64,000 nt of DNA. Source: Pseudomonas sp. sp1636 (lineage in GTDB: Bacteria; Pseudomonadota; Gammaproteobacteria; Pseudomonadales; Pseudomonadaceae). This document shows, piece by piece, positions 26,478 to 35,199 of the stretch. The DNA is taken from contig NZ_JARRAB010000018.1 in the NCBI RefSeq assembly GCF_030376615.1, positions 45,047 through 109,046 on the forward strand. The letters are read 5' to 3'. The stretch's first letter is position 1, and each line of letters opens with the position of its first letter. The notes beneath the pieces were generated by a model. The model had not been told where the DNA came from, searched no databases, and worked only from the letters and a program-made list of their open reading frames with translations. Position numbers and translations under genes: made by a program.

Positions 26478-28349
26478 TCAGCGTTGCGCGGTCTTGTTAT
26501 CCCAGCTTGGCAGCTTGAACACCCAGAACGAGCCGCCCTGGGCGACCGGCTTGGTCAGCTCGGCCATGTCGCCGCCCCACAGGGGGACTGCACCGCCATA
26601 ACCGGTGGTTACGCCGATGTACTGCTCGCCGTCCTGTTCCCAGGTGATGGGCGGGGAGATCACCCCGGTGCCGGTCTGGAATTTCCACAGCTCCTTGCCG
26701 TTCGTCGCGTCGAAGGCCTTGAAGAAGCCGTCGCCGGTGCCGGTGAACACCAGGTTGCCCTTGGTCGCCAGGACGCCCGCCCACAGTGGCAGTTTCTCCT
26801 TGTGCTGCCACACCACCTTGCCGGTGGTGGGGTTCATCGCCCGCAGGATACCGACGTGATCGTCATACAGGCGCTTGATCCGGAAGCCCATGCCCAGGTA
26901 GGCGGAACCGGCCTTGTAGTGCGGCTCCTCGGCCCAGTAATCCTCTTTCCAGTGGTTGGCCGGTACATAGAACAGGCCGGTGTCCTGGCTGTAGGCCATC
27001 GGACTCCAGTTCTTGCCGCCGAGAAACGGCGGCGAGACCTCCACCGACTTGCCGCGGGTTTCGCCCGGCTCCGGCTTGGGCGGACGCTGACCCTCATTTT
27101 CCACCGGGCGGCCGGTCTTCAGGTCGATGTGGCTGGCCCAGGTGATTTTGTCGACGAAGGGGAAGGCGTTCTGCAGCTTGCCGTTGTTGCGGTCGACCAC
27201 ATAGAAGAAGCCGTTACGGTCGGCGTGGGCCGTGGCCTTGACCGTTTTGCCGGCCTTGTCCTTGTAGTCGAACAGCACCAGTTCGTTGTTGCCGGAGAAG
27301 TCCCAGGCGTCGTTCGGCGTGTGTTGATAGAACCACTTCACCTCGCCGGTGCTGGGGTCTACACCGACCTGGCCCGAGGTGTACAGGCTGTCATAATCCT
27401 TGGGGTTGCCGCCGTCGGCGGTGCGCGCCCAGCCGTTCCAGGGGGCCGGGTTGCCGGCGCCGACGATGATGGTGTTGGTCTCGGCGTCGAAGCTGGCGCT
27501 CTGCCAGGGCGCGCCACCGCCCTGGCTCCAGGCGGCTTTCTTGCCGGTCGGCGAGTTTTTGTCGTCCGGCCAGGACGGCGCCTTGACGTCGCCGGTCGGG
27601 CTGCTGTCCTTGCCGTGCAGGCGGCCCATGTGGCCTTCGATGAAGGGGCGCATCCAGACTTCCTCGCCGGTATCCGGGTCGCGGGCGAACAGCTTGCCGA
27701 CCACGCCGAACTCGTCGCCGGAGCTGCCGTGGATCAGCAGGGTCTTGCCGCTTTTCTGATCCTTCACCAGGGTCGGTGCGCCGGTCATGGTGTAGCCAGA
27801 GGCGTGGTCGCCGAATTTCTTGTTCCACACCACTTTTCCGGTGTCCTTGTTCAGCGCGACGACGCGGGCGTCGAGGGTGCCGAAGTAGACCTTGTCGCCG
27901 TAGATGGCGGCGCCGCGGTTGACCACGTCGCAGCACGGACGAATGTTGTCCGGCAGGCGATGGTTGTAAGTCCACAGGCGTTTGCCGGTCTTGGCGTCGA
28001 GGGCGAACACCCGCGAGTAGGAGCCGGTAACGTAGATCACCCCGTCGTGGATGATGGCTTGGGATTCCTGGCCGCGTTGTTTCTCGTCGCCGAAAGAGAA
28101 CGACCAGGCCGGGGTCAACTTGAATACGTTGTCGGCATTGACCTGGGCCAGCGGGCTCCAGCGCTGGGCGTTGGTGCCCATGCCGTATTGCAGCACGTTG
28201 CTGGTGGTCAGGTGGTCGTTGGCGATGTCGTCCCAGGTGACGTTCTTGGCCAGCGCGCTGCCGCTCAGGGCCAGGCCGCCGACCAGCAGCAGGCTGTGGA
28301 TGGCAAGGGCCATGGGGTGTGGCGTGCTGGGTAACGGTTTTATTGTCAT
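26478..28349 (-). CDS. exaA: PQQ-dependent alcohol dehydrogenase, calcium type (ExaA/PedE)
   Basis: A 623-residue periplasmic quinoprotein with a signal peptide ending near SALAK and eight W-motif propeller blades. It has the vicinal Cys139-Cys140 disulfide pair (IRPCCDVVNRG) next to PQQ. Metal ligands Glu213 and Asn300 and catalytic Asp350 are visible. The residue two after Asp350 is Ser352 (WDFSGNNE), the signature of calcium-dependent enzymes. It oxidises ethanol and other primary or secondary alcohols to aldehydes and passes electrons to cytochrome c550 encoded divergently. The start at 28349 follows GGGAA; the ATG at 28364 lacks a ribosome site. Confidence 0.95.
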   Translation of the reverse strand: MTIKPLPSTPHPMALAIHSLLLVGGLALSGSALAKNVTWDDIANDHLTTSNVLQYGMGTNAQRWSPLAQVNADNVFKLTPAWSFSFGDEKQRGQESQAIIHDGVIYVTGSYSRVFALDAKTGKRLWTYNHRLPDNIRPCCDVVNRGAAIYGDKVYFGTLDARVVALNKDTGKVVWNKKFGDHASGYTMTGAPTLVKDQKSGKTLLIHGSSGDEFGVVGKLFARDPDTGEEVWMRPFIEGHMGRLHGKDSSPTGDVKAPSWPDDKNSPTGKKAAWSQGGGAPWQSASFDAETNTIIVGAGNPAPWNGWARTADGGNPKDYDSLYTSGQVGVDPSTGEVKWFYQHTPNDAWDFSGNNELVLFDYKDKAGKTVKATAHADRNGFFYVVDRNNGKLQNAFPFVDKITWASHIDLKTGRPVENEGQRPPKPEPGETRGKSVEVSPPFLGGKNWSPMAYSQDTGLFYVPANHWKEDYWAEEPHYKAGSAYLGMGFRIKRLYDDHVGILRAMNPTTGKVVWQHKEKLPLWAGVLATKGNLVFTGTGDGFFKAFDATNGKELWKFQTGTGVISPPITWEQDGEQYIGVTTGYGGAVPLWGGDMAELTKPVAQGGSFWVFKLPSWDNKTAQR

Positions 28350-28651
28350 GGTTGTGGTTCCCATTGGGGTGGAGGTAAGGCCGCCGGTGAGCGACCTGGC
28401 GTAGCGATAGTGGAACCACGCCCGTTTCGCCGAAACGGAAAAGCTCCCGCTCGCACCGGGAAAAATGCCCAAACCGCCTATGACTTGGCCTTGCTGCGAA
28501 AGCCCTGTCTATCGGCCGCAACAAGCCCTACTACCAAGGGACTAGGCACGAGCCACTAAAGCAGCATTCGATGCTTGTCAAGGTCTTTCTAAGATGGCTA
28601 CAAGCAAGCTCCATTAAGTCTGTCCTGCGTGTATTCGAAGAGGTCTGGATC
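28350..28651. promoter_or_regulatory. exaA-exaB divergent promoter with two motifs
   Basis: The 302-bp gap holds GGGAAAAATGCCC at 28458-28470 (109 bp from the exaA start) and the regulon box CTACCAAGGGACTAG at 28531-28545 (107 bp from the exaB start). The matching distances suggest one motif serves each direction. No gene is seen. Confidence 0.6.
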
Positions 28652-29071
28652 ATGAAAATCAAACAAAAAACCGGCGCTGCCCTACTGCTAATGGCTTTCT
28701 CGGCCACTCTCTGGGCGCACGGCGATGTGGTGCCGCAGGATGTCAAGACCGAAGGATTGGAACCGTTGGGCGAAGAGTGGCTGGAAGAGAACCCCTATCG
28801 GGGCAATGCCAAGGCGATCGAGATCGGCGCCTCGGCCTACAATCAGAACTGCGCGGCCTGCCACGGCCTGGAAGCCAAGTCCGGCGGCATCGCCCCGGAT
28901 CTGCGTCTGCTCGAAGTCGGCGCCCTGGGTGATGAGTGGTACAAGGAGCGGGTGATCAACGGCGCGGTGCGTGACGGCCGGGTGTACATGCCGAAGATGG
29001 CCGACTACCTCAGCCAGGAAGCGCTGTGGGCCGTGCGCAGCTACCTGGAGAGCGTGGCGATCGAGGAGTGA
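28652..29071 (+). CDS. exaB: Cytochrome c550 electron acceptor of the alcohol dehydrogenase
   Basis: A 139-residue exported monohaem cytochrome with a signal peptide ending at LWAHG. The haem-binding CAACH follows NQN, and a distal methionine is likely in YMPKMADYL. It matches ExaB/PedF-type cytochrome c550, which takes electrons from the quinoprotein ethanol dehydrogenase and delivers them towards the terminal oxidase. Only the two haem cysteines are present. It is divergent from exaA with a regulon box 107 bp upstream, and 5 bp before the pedG-like gene, with which it forms an operon. Confidence 0.92.
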   Translation: MKIKQKTGAALLLMAFSATLWAHGDVVPQDVKTEGLEPLGEEWLEENPYRGNAKAIEIGASAYNQNCAACHGLEAKSGGIAPDLRLLEVGALGDEWYKERVINGAVRDGRVYMPKMADYLSQEALWAVRSYLESVAIEE

Positions 29072-29076
29072 CGGCC

Positions 29077-29979
29077 ATGCGCCTGATCGGCCTGCTGTTG
29101 AGCGTGTTGTTGAGCATGCTGGGGCTGCTGGCCACGCCGGCCCAGGCCCAGGCGCCGGTGCGCAGCTATGACTCGATCATCGAGTCCGGTGTGCTCAAGG
29201 TGGCCCTCTATGAGGATTTTCCGCCTTACAGCTTTCAGCAGGATGGGCAACCGCGCGGGGTCGATTATGAGTTAGCCCAGGCTCTGGCCAATGGCTTGGG
29301 CCTCAAGCTGGAACTGATTTGGGCGCCGCCAGGGGAGAAGCTCGACGACGACCTGCGCGACTACATCTGGCGCGGCCATTACCTGCGTCCCGAGGTGCTC
29401 GCCGACGTGATGCTGCGGGTGCCCTACGACCGCGATTTCGCCTACATGAGCAACGAGTTCGGCGAGCTGGCCAACGATCTGGTGGTGATGTTCGGCCCTT
29501 ACCAGCGCGAACGCTGGCAGGTGGCCTACGACCGGCGCCGGCTCAAGGCCGTGCCCAGTGTGGCGGTGTTCCAGCAGCACCCGATTGGCGTCGAGGTCGA
29601 CAGCGTGCCGTCCTTTTACCTGTCGTCGGTGTTCGACGGCATGCTCAGTGGCAAGACCCATCACTTCAGCAATCCCCAGGCCGCCTTTGCCGGGATGAAA
29701 AAAGGCGAAGTGGACGCGGTGATGGCCTTGCGCGGCGAGATCGACTGGCAGCTCAGGCAGGCGGCGGACAGCAATCTGGCGCTGGCGGAGAATGCCTACC
29801 CGAAGCTGGGCAAACAGGTCTGGGACATCGGCATGGCGGTGCACCAGAGCAACCGCCAGTTGGCCTATGCCCTGGAGGAACAGCTCGAGGAGCTGATCCT
29901 CGCCGGCGAGCTCAAGCAACTCTATGGCCACTATGGCCTGCGCTACGAGCTGCCGGGGTTGTACCAGGAGGCCGACTAG
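29077..29979 (+). CDS. pedG: Quinoprotein-associated periplasmic binding protein (MxaJ/PedG-like)
   Basis: A 300-residue exported protein of the type II solute-binding fold. The signal peptide ends at AQAQA, followed by SGVLKVALYEDFPPYSF and the GVDYELAQALA segment. It belongs to the quinoprotein dehydrogenase-associated group (TIGR03871, MxaJ/XoxJ/PedG). These are thought to help mature or activate the dehydrogenase rather than transport nutrients. GAGGAG lies upstream of the ATG at 29077, 5 bp after exaB. No ABC permease of this family is adjacent, consistent with a non-transport role. Confidence 0.85.
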   Translation: MRLIGLLLSVLLSMLGLLATPAQAQAPVRSYDSIIESGVLKVALYEDFPPYSFQQDGQPRGVDYELAQALANGLGLKLELIWAPPGEKLDDDLRDYIWRGHYLRPEVLADVMLRVPYDRDFAYMSNEFGELANDLVVMFGPYQRERWQVAYDRRRLKAVPSVAVFQQHPIGVEVDSVPSFYLSSVFDGMLSGKTHHFSNPQAAFAGMKKGEVDAVMALRGEIDWQLRQAADSNLALAENAYPKLGKQVWDIGMAVHQSNRQLAYALEEQLEELILAGELKQLYGHYGLRYELPGLYQEAD

Positions 29980-30214
29980 CCAGGCCGAGCGGCGCGACGC
30001 CGCCGGTCAGGTTATGGCACGTCCTGAGCTGTTCCCGGCGGTCAGCGAAAACCCGGCCCTGAGCCTGGAGGTCAGGGAGAGGTCGAGCCATGGCGGCGTG
30101 ACAACAACGGCAACGAGTGCAAGGCGGCGCTTTAATACCACCGGCGGGAATCTGCGCCATCCTGTAGGAGCGGATCTCCCCGCGCACGGGTCTATCACCA
30201 CAAGGACAACCATC

Positions 30215-30532
30215 ATGATCAAAGTCAGCGTGCTCTATCCCAACGCTCCCGGTGTGCGTTTCGACTTCGGCTACTATTGCACCCAGCATCTGGACATCGT
30301 GCGCAAGTGCTTGGGCGATGCCTGCAAGGCCATCGCCGTGGATCAGGGGGTGGCCAGCGCCGAGCCGAACAGCCCGGCGCCCTTCGTCGCCATGGCTCAC
30401 CTGTATTTCGACAGCCTGGAGAGCTTCCGCAAGAGCTTTGCGCCCCATGCCGAGCGGATCATGGCCGACTTGGCGCACTTCACCGACAGCCGGCCGCTGG
30501 TGCAGATCAGCGAGATCAAGCTGGCGCCCTGA
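30215..30532 (+). CDS. EthD-family small protein
   Basis: A 105-residue ferredoxin-like dimeric alpha/beta-barrel protein. It has the family opening IKVSVLYPNAPGVRFDF and YCTQHLDIVRKCLG, followed by the conserved AHLYFDSLESFRKSF segment. EthD proteins accompany oxidative degradation loci and their biochemical role is mostly unknown. AAGGAC lies 8 nt before the ATG. It lies 235 bp after the pedG gene, in a gap that ends in a partial REP-like GTAGGAGCGG; whether it is co-transcribed is unclear. A gene at this position is also found in other ped clusters. Confidence 0.8.
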   Translation: MIKVSVLYPNAPGVRFDFGYYCTQHLDIVRKCLGDACKAIAVDQGVASAEPNSPAPFVAMAHLYFDSLESFRKSFAPHAERIMADLAHFTDSRPLVQISEIKLAP

Positions 30533-30781
30533 TACCGCGCGCCGCGCGCCTTGTTTCGCTCGCCGGCTGTCGCCCTCGCGACGGCCTTCGGCTTTTTCAC
30601 AGCCTCTGAGTCCTGCTACTGGCGGTACGAGCCTGGATCCTGACGACGCGGGCCAGCCTCGCCGACGGTCTGTCCCGCAAGGCCTGGAACAGCCCGGAGT
30701 CTTGCCCGGGCAACAGGCGCCGCGTCCAGCCAGGCGTATCAAATGCTCCCGCCGGCAACACGGCGATGGATTTCCGTCCTG

Positions 30782-32020
30782 CTAGTGCAGCACCAGTTCT
30801 TCCCCGCGCTCCTGCTGCCAGTCGTCGTGGCTCGGTGCGGCGGCCTCGCCGGACATCTGGTGGATGATCTCGAAGTAATCCTGTTTGAACGGATCCTGCA
30901 TGATCTGCTCGCGGCTCTTGACCCTGACGGCATAGATACTCTGCACATTCTGGTGATCGAAGGCGCGCCATTGCTGTGGGCCTTTGAGCAGGCTGTAGCG
31001 GTGATCCTCAAGGGCGCGGATCAACTTCTCGCTATTCAGGCTCGCGCTGCGGCGCACGGCATCGGCCCATTGCTGGACGATGCCGTAGGCCGAGGCCGCG
31101 GCGCTGTCGGGGTATTCACGATGCAGGCCAATGTAGTCGTCGACGAACGCTTGCCCAGCCGGGTTGTCCTCCTGGGCAGGCACTTGCCAGGTCCAGGACT
31201 CGGTGCCGATCACCCCTTGCATGACTTTGGGGCCGGCCTGTTGCACGAGGCTCTTGCTCAGGTGCGGGACGATGATCTGCATGCGTTTATGCAGACCCAG
31301 GCTGTGCGCCAGACGTATGCCATGCAGCAGGTCTTCACCGAGTAACGCCAGCACCAGAATCTCGGCATCGCTGGCGGCGGCCTTGTTCAGAGCCTCCAGA
31401 TAATGCCGCCGCAAGGCGACCGGTGAGGGCAGGGCGCTGCGCCCGTGGCGGGCACGATCCTGGCTGCCGGTGGTGGCGCGCAGTTCGCTCTCAATGCTGC
31501 GGCCCCAGGTGTCGTCGACGATGATGTAGTGGTAGCGCTGGCGCGGCATGTGCCAGCCGAGGTATTCGCCGAGTACGCGGGCGCTCATCAAGGCGCTGTT
31601 GGACTCGCGAAACAGGTAGCGATGGCCCTCGCGCCCCGTCACTTCGTTGGCATAGCTGAGCGTGGCGAAGTACAGCAGGCCGAGTTCCCGGGCGCGTTTG
31701 CCGGCGGCGATCGCCTCTTCGCTGGTGGCGCCGCCGAAGACCATCTGTGCGCCCTGACGGGCGAGGCGCTCGATATTGCCCCGCGCGGTCTGCGCGCGCG
31801 AGGCACTGTTGCGTGTCAGCAGCTGCACGGGGCGTCCGAGCAGGCCGCCGCTGCTGTTGATGGCCGCCACCGCCATCAAGGCGCCGCGATGCAACTCCAG
31901 GCCTTCGGCCTTGTAATTGCCGGTGCGTGGGTAGCTGAGGCCAATTTTGATCGGTTCGGCCAGCAGGCTGTTGCCCAGGCAGTTGAGTAACAGACAGCAC
32001 AATGCGATGACGCGGCCCAT
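30782..32020 (-). CDS. Periplasmic branched-chain-type ABC binding protein
   Basis: A 412-residue precursor (signal MGRVIALCCLLLNCLGNSLL) with a type I periplasmic-binding fold of the LivK/amide family. It has the opening IKIGLSYPRTGNYKAEGLE and the segment FGGATSEEAIAAGKRARE. It has no permease or ATPase genes nearby and is divergent from pedH, so it may sense or carry an alcohol- or metal-related ligand for another transporter or act as a regulatory input (inference). The 249-bp gap before it (30533-30781) contains nothing recognisable. Start and signal peptide are clear. Confidence 0.8.
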   Translation of the reverse strand: MGRVIALCCLLLNCLGNSLLAEPIKIGLSYPRTGNYKAEGLELHRGALMAVAAINSSGGLLGRPVQLLTRNSASRAQTARGNIERLARQGAQMVFGGATSEEAIAAGKRARELGLLYFATLSYANEVTGREGHRYLFRESNSALMSARVLGEYLGWHMPRQRYHYIIVDDTWGRSIESELRATTGSQDRARHGRSALPSPVALRRHYLEALNKAAASDAEILVLALLGEDLLHGIRLAHSLGLHKRMQIIVPHLSKSLVQQAGPKVMQGVIGTESWTWQVPAQEDNPAGQAFVDDYIGLHREYPDSAAASAYGIVQQWADAVRRSASLNSEKLIRALEDHRYSLLKGPQQWRAFDHQNVQSIYAVRVKSREQIMQDPFKQDYFEIIHQMSGEAAAPSHDDWQQERGEELVLH

Positions 32021-32273
32021 GGGGCTTTCTCCTTGCGTGGGGGTGTCACTTTCTAAACGCTAGGGGGCGTGCTGGGTATGCTCTTTTCAGGTGGCCGGGG
32101 CGGCACTTAAGTCGGGTAAGCGAGTGTTTGCGGCGGTTGTAGCGCTGCGGTTGCGAACGCTGGGTTGCCGACAACAAGATCGGCGCGCCGGAAAGGGATC
32201 GCTCCCGGCTGGAAGGTTGTGCTGGCGGGCACCGCTGCAGCGATGCTAATGGCCGGACGGTAGGCGAGTATTG

Positions 32274-32365
32274 CTACCAAGGGAGTAGTGAAATCGGTAC
32301 TGCGTGCAATTGTTGTGTGAGGCCCTGCGGCGAAGAATTAACTGCAGACCGGGAAAATTTCCCGG
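32274..32365 (+). promoter_or_regulatory. pedH promoter region: regulon box and 17-bp palindrome
   Basis: Within the 376-bp gap before pedH, CTACCAAGGGAGTAG lies at 32274-32288 (109 bp from the ATG). A 17-bp palindrome CCGGGAAAATTTCCCGG (centre A) lies at 32349-32365, only 32 bp from the ATG. The second site would overlap the leader and could block expression. It contains GGGAAAATTTCCC, related to the motif near exaA. The rest of the gap shows no gene. Confidence 0.6.
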
Positions 32366-32396
32366 GGATAACAATTAACCCGCAGAGGTAACCGCA

Positions 32397-34172
32397 ATGA
32401 AACACTCCGGTCTACGCAAGCCTTTCGTGCTGAGTGCACTGTGTGCCGCCATGCTCATGCCCGCTGTCTCGGCTTGGGCGGTCACCGACCAGGAAATCCT
32501 GGACGATGTGAAATCCACCAACCAGATCGTGACCAACGGCATGGGCTTGCAAGGTCAGCGTTACAGCACCCTGGATATTCTCAATACCGACAATATCAAG
32601 GATCTGCGTCCGGTCTGGGCGATGTCTTTCGGTGGTGAGAAGCAACGCGGCCAGCAGGCCCAGCCGATGATCAAGGACGGCGTGATGTACGTCACCGCCT
32701 CCTACTCGCGGGTTTTCGCCGTGGATGCGCGCACCGGCAAGGAACTCTGGCAATACGATGCGCGCCTGCCGGATGACATCCGTCCGTGCTGCGACGTGAT
32801 CAACCGTGGCGTGGCGTTGTACGGCGACCTGGTGATCTTCGGCACCCTGGATGCCAAGCTGGTGGCCTTGAACAAGGACACCGGCAAAGTGGTGTGGCGC
32901 AAGAGCGTCGCCGACCACAAGGCCGGTTACTCGATCACCGCCGCACCGCTGGTGATCAATGGCAAGCTGATCACCGGGGTTTCCGGTGGCGAATTCGGCG
33001 TGGTGGGCAAGATCGAAGCCTACGACCCGAAGAACGGCGCGCTGCTGTGGACCCGGCCGACCGTGGAAGGCCACATGGGCTACGTCTACAAGGACGGCAA
33101 GAAGATCGAGAACGGCATCTCCGGCGGCGAAGCCGGCAAGACCTGGCCGGGCGACCTGTGGAAGACCGGCGGCGCGGCGCCCTGGCTGGGCGGCTATTAC
33201 GATCCGGAAACCAACCTGTTGCTGTTCGGTACCGGTAACCCGGCACCCTGGAACTCGCACCTGCGTCCTGGCGACAACCTCTTTTCGTCCTCGCGCCTGG
33301 CGCTGAACCCGGACGACGGCAGCATTCAGTGGCACTTCCAGACCACCCCGCACGACGGCTGGGACTTCGACGGGGTCAACGAGCTGGTGTCCTTCAACTA
33401 CCAGGACGGCGGCAAGACCGTCCAGGCCGCGGCCACTGCCGACCGTAACGGCTTCTTCTACGTGCTCGACCGCACCAACGGCAAGTTCATCCGCGGCTTC
33501 CCCTTCGTCGACAAAATCACCTGGGCCAAGGGGCTGGACAAGAACGGCCGGCCGATCTACATCGACGACAACCGTCCGGGCTCGCCGAGCGCGGCAGAGA
33601 AAGGCAAGAGCGTATTCTCCGCACCGGCCTTCCTCGGTGCGAAGAACTGGATGCCGATGGCCTACAGCCAGGACACCGGGCTGTTCTACGTGCCGTCCAA
33701 CGAGTGGGGTATGGACATCTGGAACGAGGACATCGCCTACAAGAAAGGCGCGGCCTACCTCGGCGCCGGCTTCACCATCCGTCCGCTGAACGAGGATTAC
33801 ATCGGCGTATTGCGCGCCATCGACCCGAAAACCGGCAAGGAAGTCTGGCGCCAGAAGAACTATGCGCCACTGTGGGGCGGGGTGATGACCACCAAGGGCA
33901 ATCTGGTGTTCACCGGTACGCCTGAGGGCTTCCTCAAGGCCTTCAACGCCAAGACCGGCGAGAATGTCTGGGAATTCCAGACCGGTTCCGGCGTGCTCGG
34001 CTCGCCGGTCACCTGGGAAATGGACGGCGAACAATATGTCTCCGTACTGTCCGGCTGGGGCGGCGCGGTGCCGCTGTGGGGCGGCGAAGTGGCCAAACGG
34101 GTGAAGAACTTCAACCAGGGCGGCATGCTCTGGACCTTCAAACTGCCGAAGGATCTGGTCGCCAAGCGCTGA
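32397..34172 (+). CDS. pedH: PQQ-dependent alcohol dehydrogenase, lanthanide type (PedH)
   Basis: A 591-residue periplasmic quinoprotein with signal peptide MKHSGLRKPFVLSALCAAML and eight propeller blades. The vicinal Cys131-Cys132 pair is in DIRPCCDVINRG. Metal ligands Glu199 and Asn281 and catalytic Asp323 are followed by Asp325 (GWDFDGVNE). An extra Asp two residues after the catalytic Asp marks lanthanide-dependent enzymes such as PedH and XoxF; the calcium type exaA in this window has Ser there. It should oxidise alcohols when light lanthanides are present. GAGG precedes the ATG and a strong terminator follows. Confidence 0.93.
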   Translation: MKHSGLRKPFVLSALCAAMLMPAVSAWAVTDQEILDDVKSTNQIVTNGMGLQGQRYSTLDILNTDNIKDLRPVWAMSFGGEKQRGQQAQPMIKDGVMYVTASYSRVFAVDARTGKELWQYDARLPDDIRPCCDVINRGVALYGDLVIFGTLDAKLVALNKDTGKVVWRKSVADHKAGYSITAAPLVINGKLITGVSGGEFGVVGKIEAYDPKNGALLWTRPTVEGHMGYVYKDGKKIENGISGGEAGKTWPGDLWKTGGAAPWLGGYYDPETNLLLFGTGNPAPWNSHLRPGDNLFSSSRLALNPDDGSIQWHFQTTPHDGWDFDGVNELVSFNYQDGGKTVQAAATADRNGFFYVLDRTNGKFIRGFPFVDKITWAKGLDKNGRPIYIDDNRPGSPSAAEKGKSVFSAPAFLGAKNWMPMAYSQDTGLFYVPSNEWGMDIWNEDIAYKKGAAYLGAGFTIRPLNEDYIGVLRAIDPKTGKEVWRQKNYAPLWGGVMTTKGNLVFTGTPEGFLKAFNAKTGENVWEFQTGSGVLGSPVTWEMDGEQYVSVLSGWGGAVPLWGGEVAKRVKNFNQGGMLWTFKLPKDLVAKR

Positions 34173-34187
34173 TCGGTCACCTCTGAA

Positions 34188-34223
34188 GCACAAGGCCGGC
34201 TCTTTAGCCGGCCTTGTGCTTTC
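34188..34223. terminator. Bidirectional terminator between pedH and the pqqADE-linked operon
   Basis: A 14-bp perfect stem GCACAAGGCCGGCT / AGCCGGCCTTGTGC with loop CTTT, 15 bp after the pedH stop. The plus side is followed by TTTCT. Convergent genes on both sides make it suitable for both directions. Confidence 0.85.
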
Positions 34224-34242
34224 TGGCGTCTCACAAACCGCT

Positions 34243-34259
34243 CCCGGATTGCATCCGGG
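34243..34259. repeat. Third copy of the CCGGATTGCATCCGG palindrome
   Basis: CCCGGATTGCATCCGGG followed by CTACAA, the same dispersed unit as at 3016-3073. Confidence 0.55.
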
Positions 34260-34356
34260 CTACAACAGCGGGGTAGGCTGGATGGCGCCTTTTTCATCCA
34301 CCATCGGTATTTGTTGGTGGATGGGTAGAGCGTCATCCACCCGACGACTGCGACTT

Positions 34357-35199
34357 TCAGCCGGCGAGCAGGTGCGGCGCCTGCCAGGGGCCGCCATGCA
34401 GCAGGACGCTGTGCACCTGCACCAGCTCGGCGCCGGCAGCGAGCCGGGCGTCGAGGTGTTCGGCGCTCTGGATGCCGCCGACCGACAGCAGCGCCAGTTG
34501 CCCGCCGCACAGTCGCCGTAGCTGCTCGATCTGCGCGCAGGCCTGTTCCTGCTGGGTGGCGTTCTGCCAGGCGCGATAACGCTGGGCGGTCGCCGGTGGG
34601 CCGGGATCATGGGCGGCGAGCAGGCCGTCATAGCCCAACTCGAGCAACAGCTCCGCCAGTGCCAGCGGTACCTGACCGGCCAGGCAGCGCAGCTTGACCG
34701 CTAGCGGCACGCGGCGACCCTGCTGGTCGAGCAGGCGTTGCTGCGCGCGTAAGCCGGCCAGGATCTGGCGCAGTAGCGGGCGCTGTTCTTCGTCGAGCAA
34801 GGCTGCGCTGGCCGGGTTGATCAGGTTGAGCATCAGGTAGTCGGCCAGTGGCCAGGCGCGGTTCAGACCGCTGCAGAGCGCCGCCAGGGAGCAAGCGGGG
34901 TCGATGTTCAGATTGAGTCCGAGCCGCGCCGATCCTGCTTGTTGGGGCGGAAACGCCAGCTCCGAGGTTGTGGCGAGATCGATACTGCCGATTTCGTTGC
35001 AGCCGAAACCGAGTGCCCCGGCGCACCGTCCGAGGCGGCCATGGCGGTCGAAGCCGGCGGCGATGCCCAGGGGCGAGGGGAACCGCAGGCCCATCGCCCT
35101 GACCGGCCGTTCGATGGGGGCGGGCGTCGGGCCGCGGGCGGTGAGGCAGGCTAGGCGCAGGGCCAGGTCATGGCTGTCGCGGCGCAAGGCATCAGCCAT
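34357..35199 (-). CDS. Dihydroorotate dehydrogenase-like flavoprotein, diverged class 2 paralogue
   Basis: A 280-residue TIM-barrel protein similar to class 2 DHODH, about 55 residues shorter than normal. Retained FMN features are PLGIAAGFDRHG, IAVK-like PLAVK (Lys169), and SVGGIQSAEHLDARLAAGA with VQVHS. Canonical substrate features are missing. The catalytic Ser in SSPNTPG is Asn128 in LINPAS and the adjacent orotate-binding Asn is Ala130. The ATNTT segment is replaced by AAHDP and the loop with NRMGFNN is deleted. It is therefore unlikely to make orotate. It overlaps the SerC-like gene by 8 nt (ATGGCTGA). A role in oxidising a ring intermediate derived from PqqA is a hypothesis. Confidence 0.75.
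   Translation of the reverse strand: MADALRRDSHDLALRLACLTARGPTPAPIERPVRAMGLRFPSPLGIAAGFDRHGRLGRCAGALGFGCNEIGSIDLATTSELAFPPQQAGSARLGLNLNIDPACSLAALCSGLNRAWPLADYLMLNLINPASAALLDEEQRPLLRQILAGLRAQQRLLDQQGRRVPLAVKLRCLAGQVPLALAELLLELGYDGLLAAHDPGPPATAQRYRAWQNATQQEQACAQIEQLRRLCGGQLALLSVGGIQSAEHLDARLAAGAELVQVHSVLLHGGPWQAPHLLAG

Noticed and set aside
30010..30030. Possible sigma-54 promoter (TGGCAC-type) after pedG
   Set aside because: The -12 element TTGCA is not present at the right distance.
34357..35199. Annotation as the housekeeping dihydroorotate dehydrogenase pyrD
   Set aside because: Catalytic Ser and orotate ligands are missing and the protein is too short.
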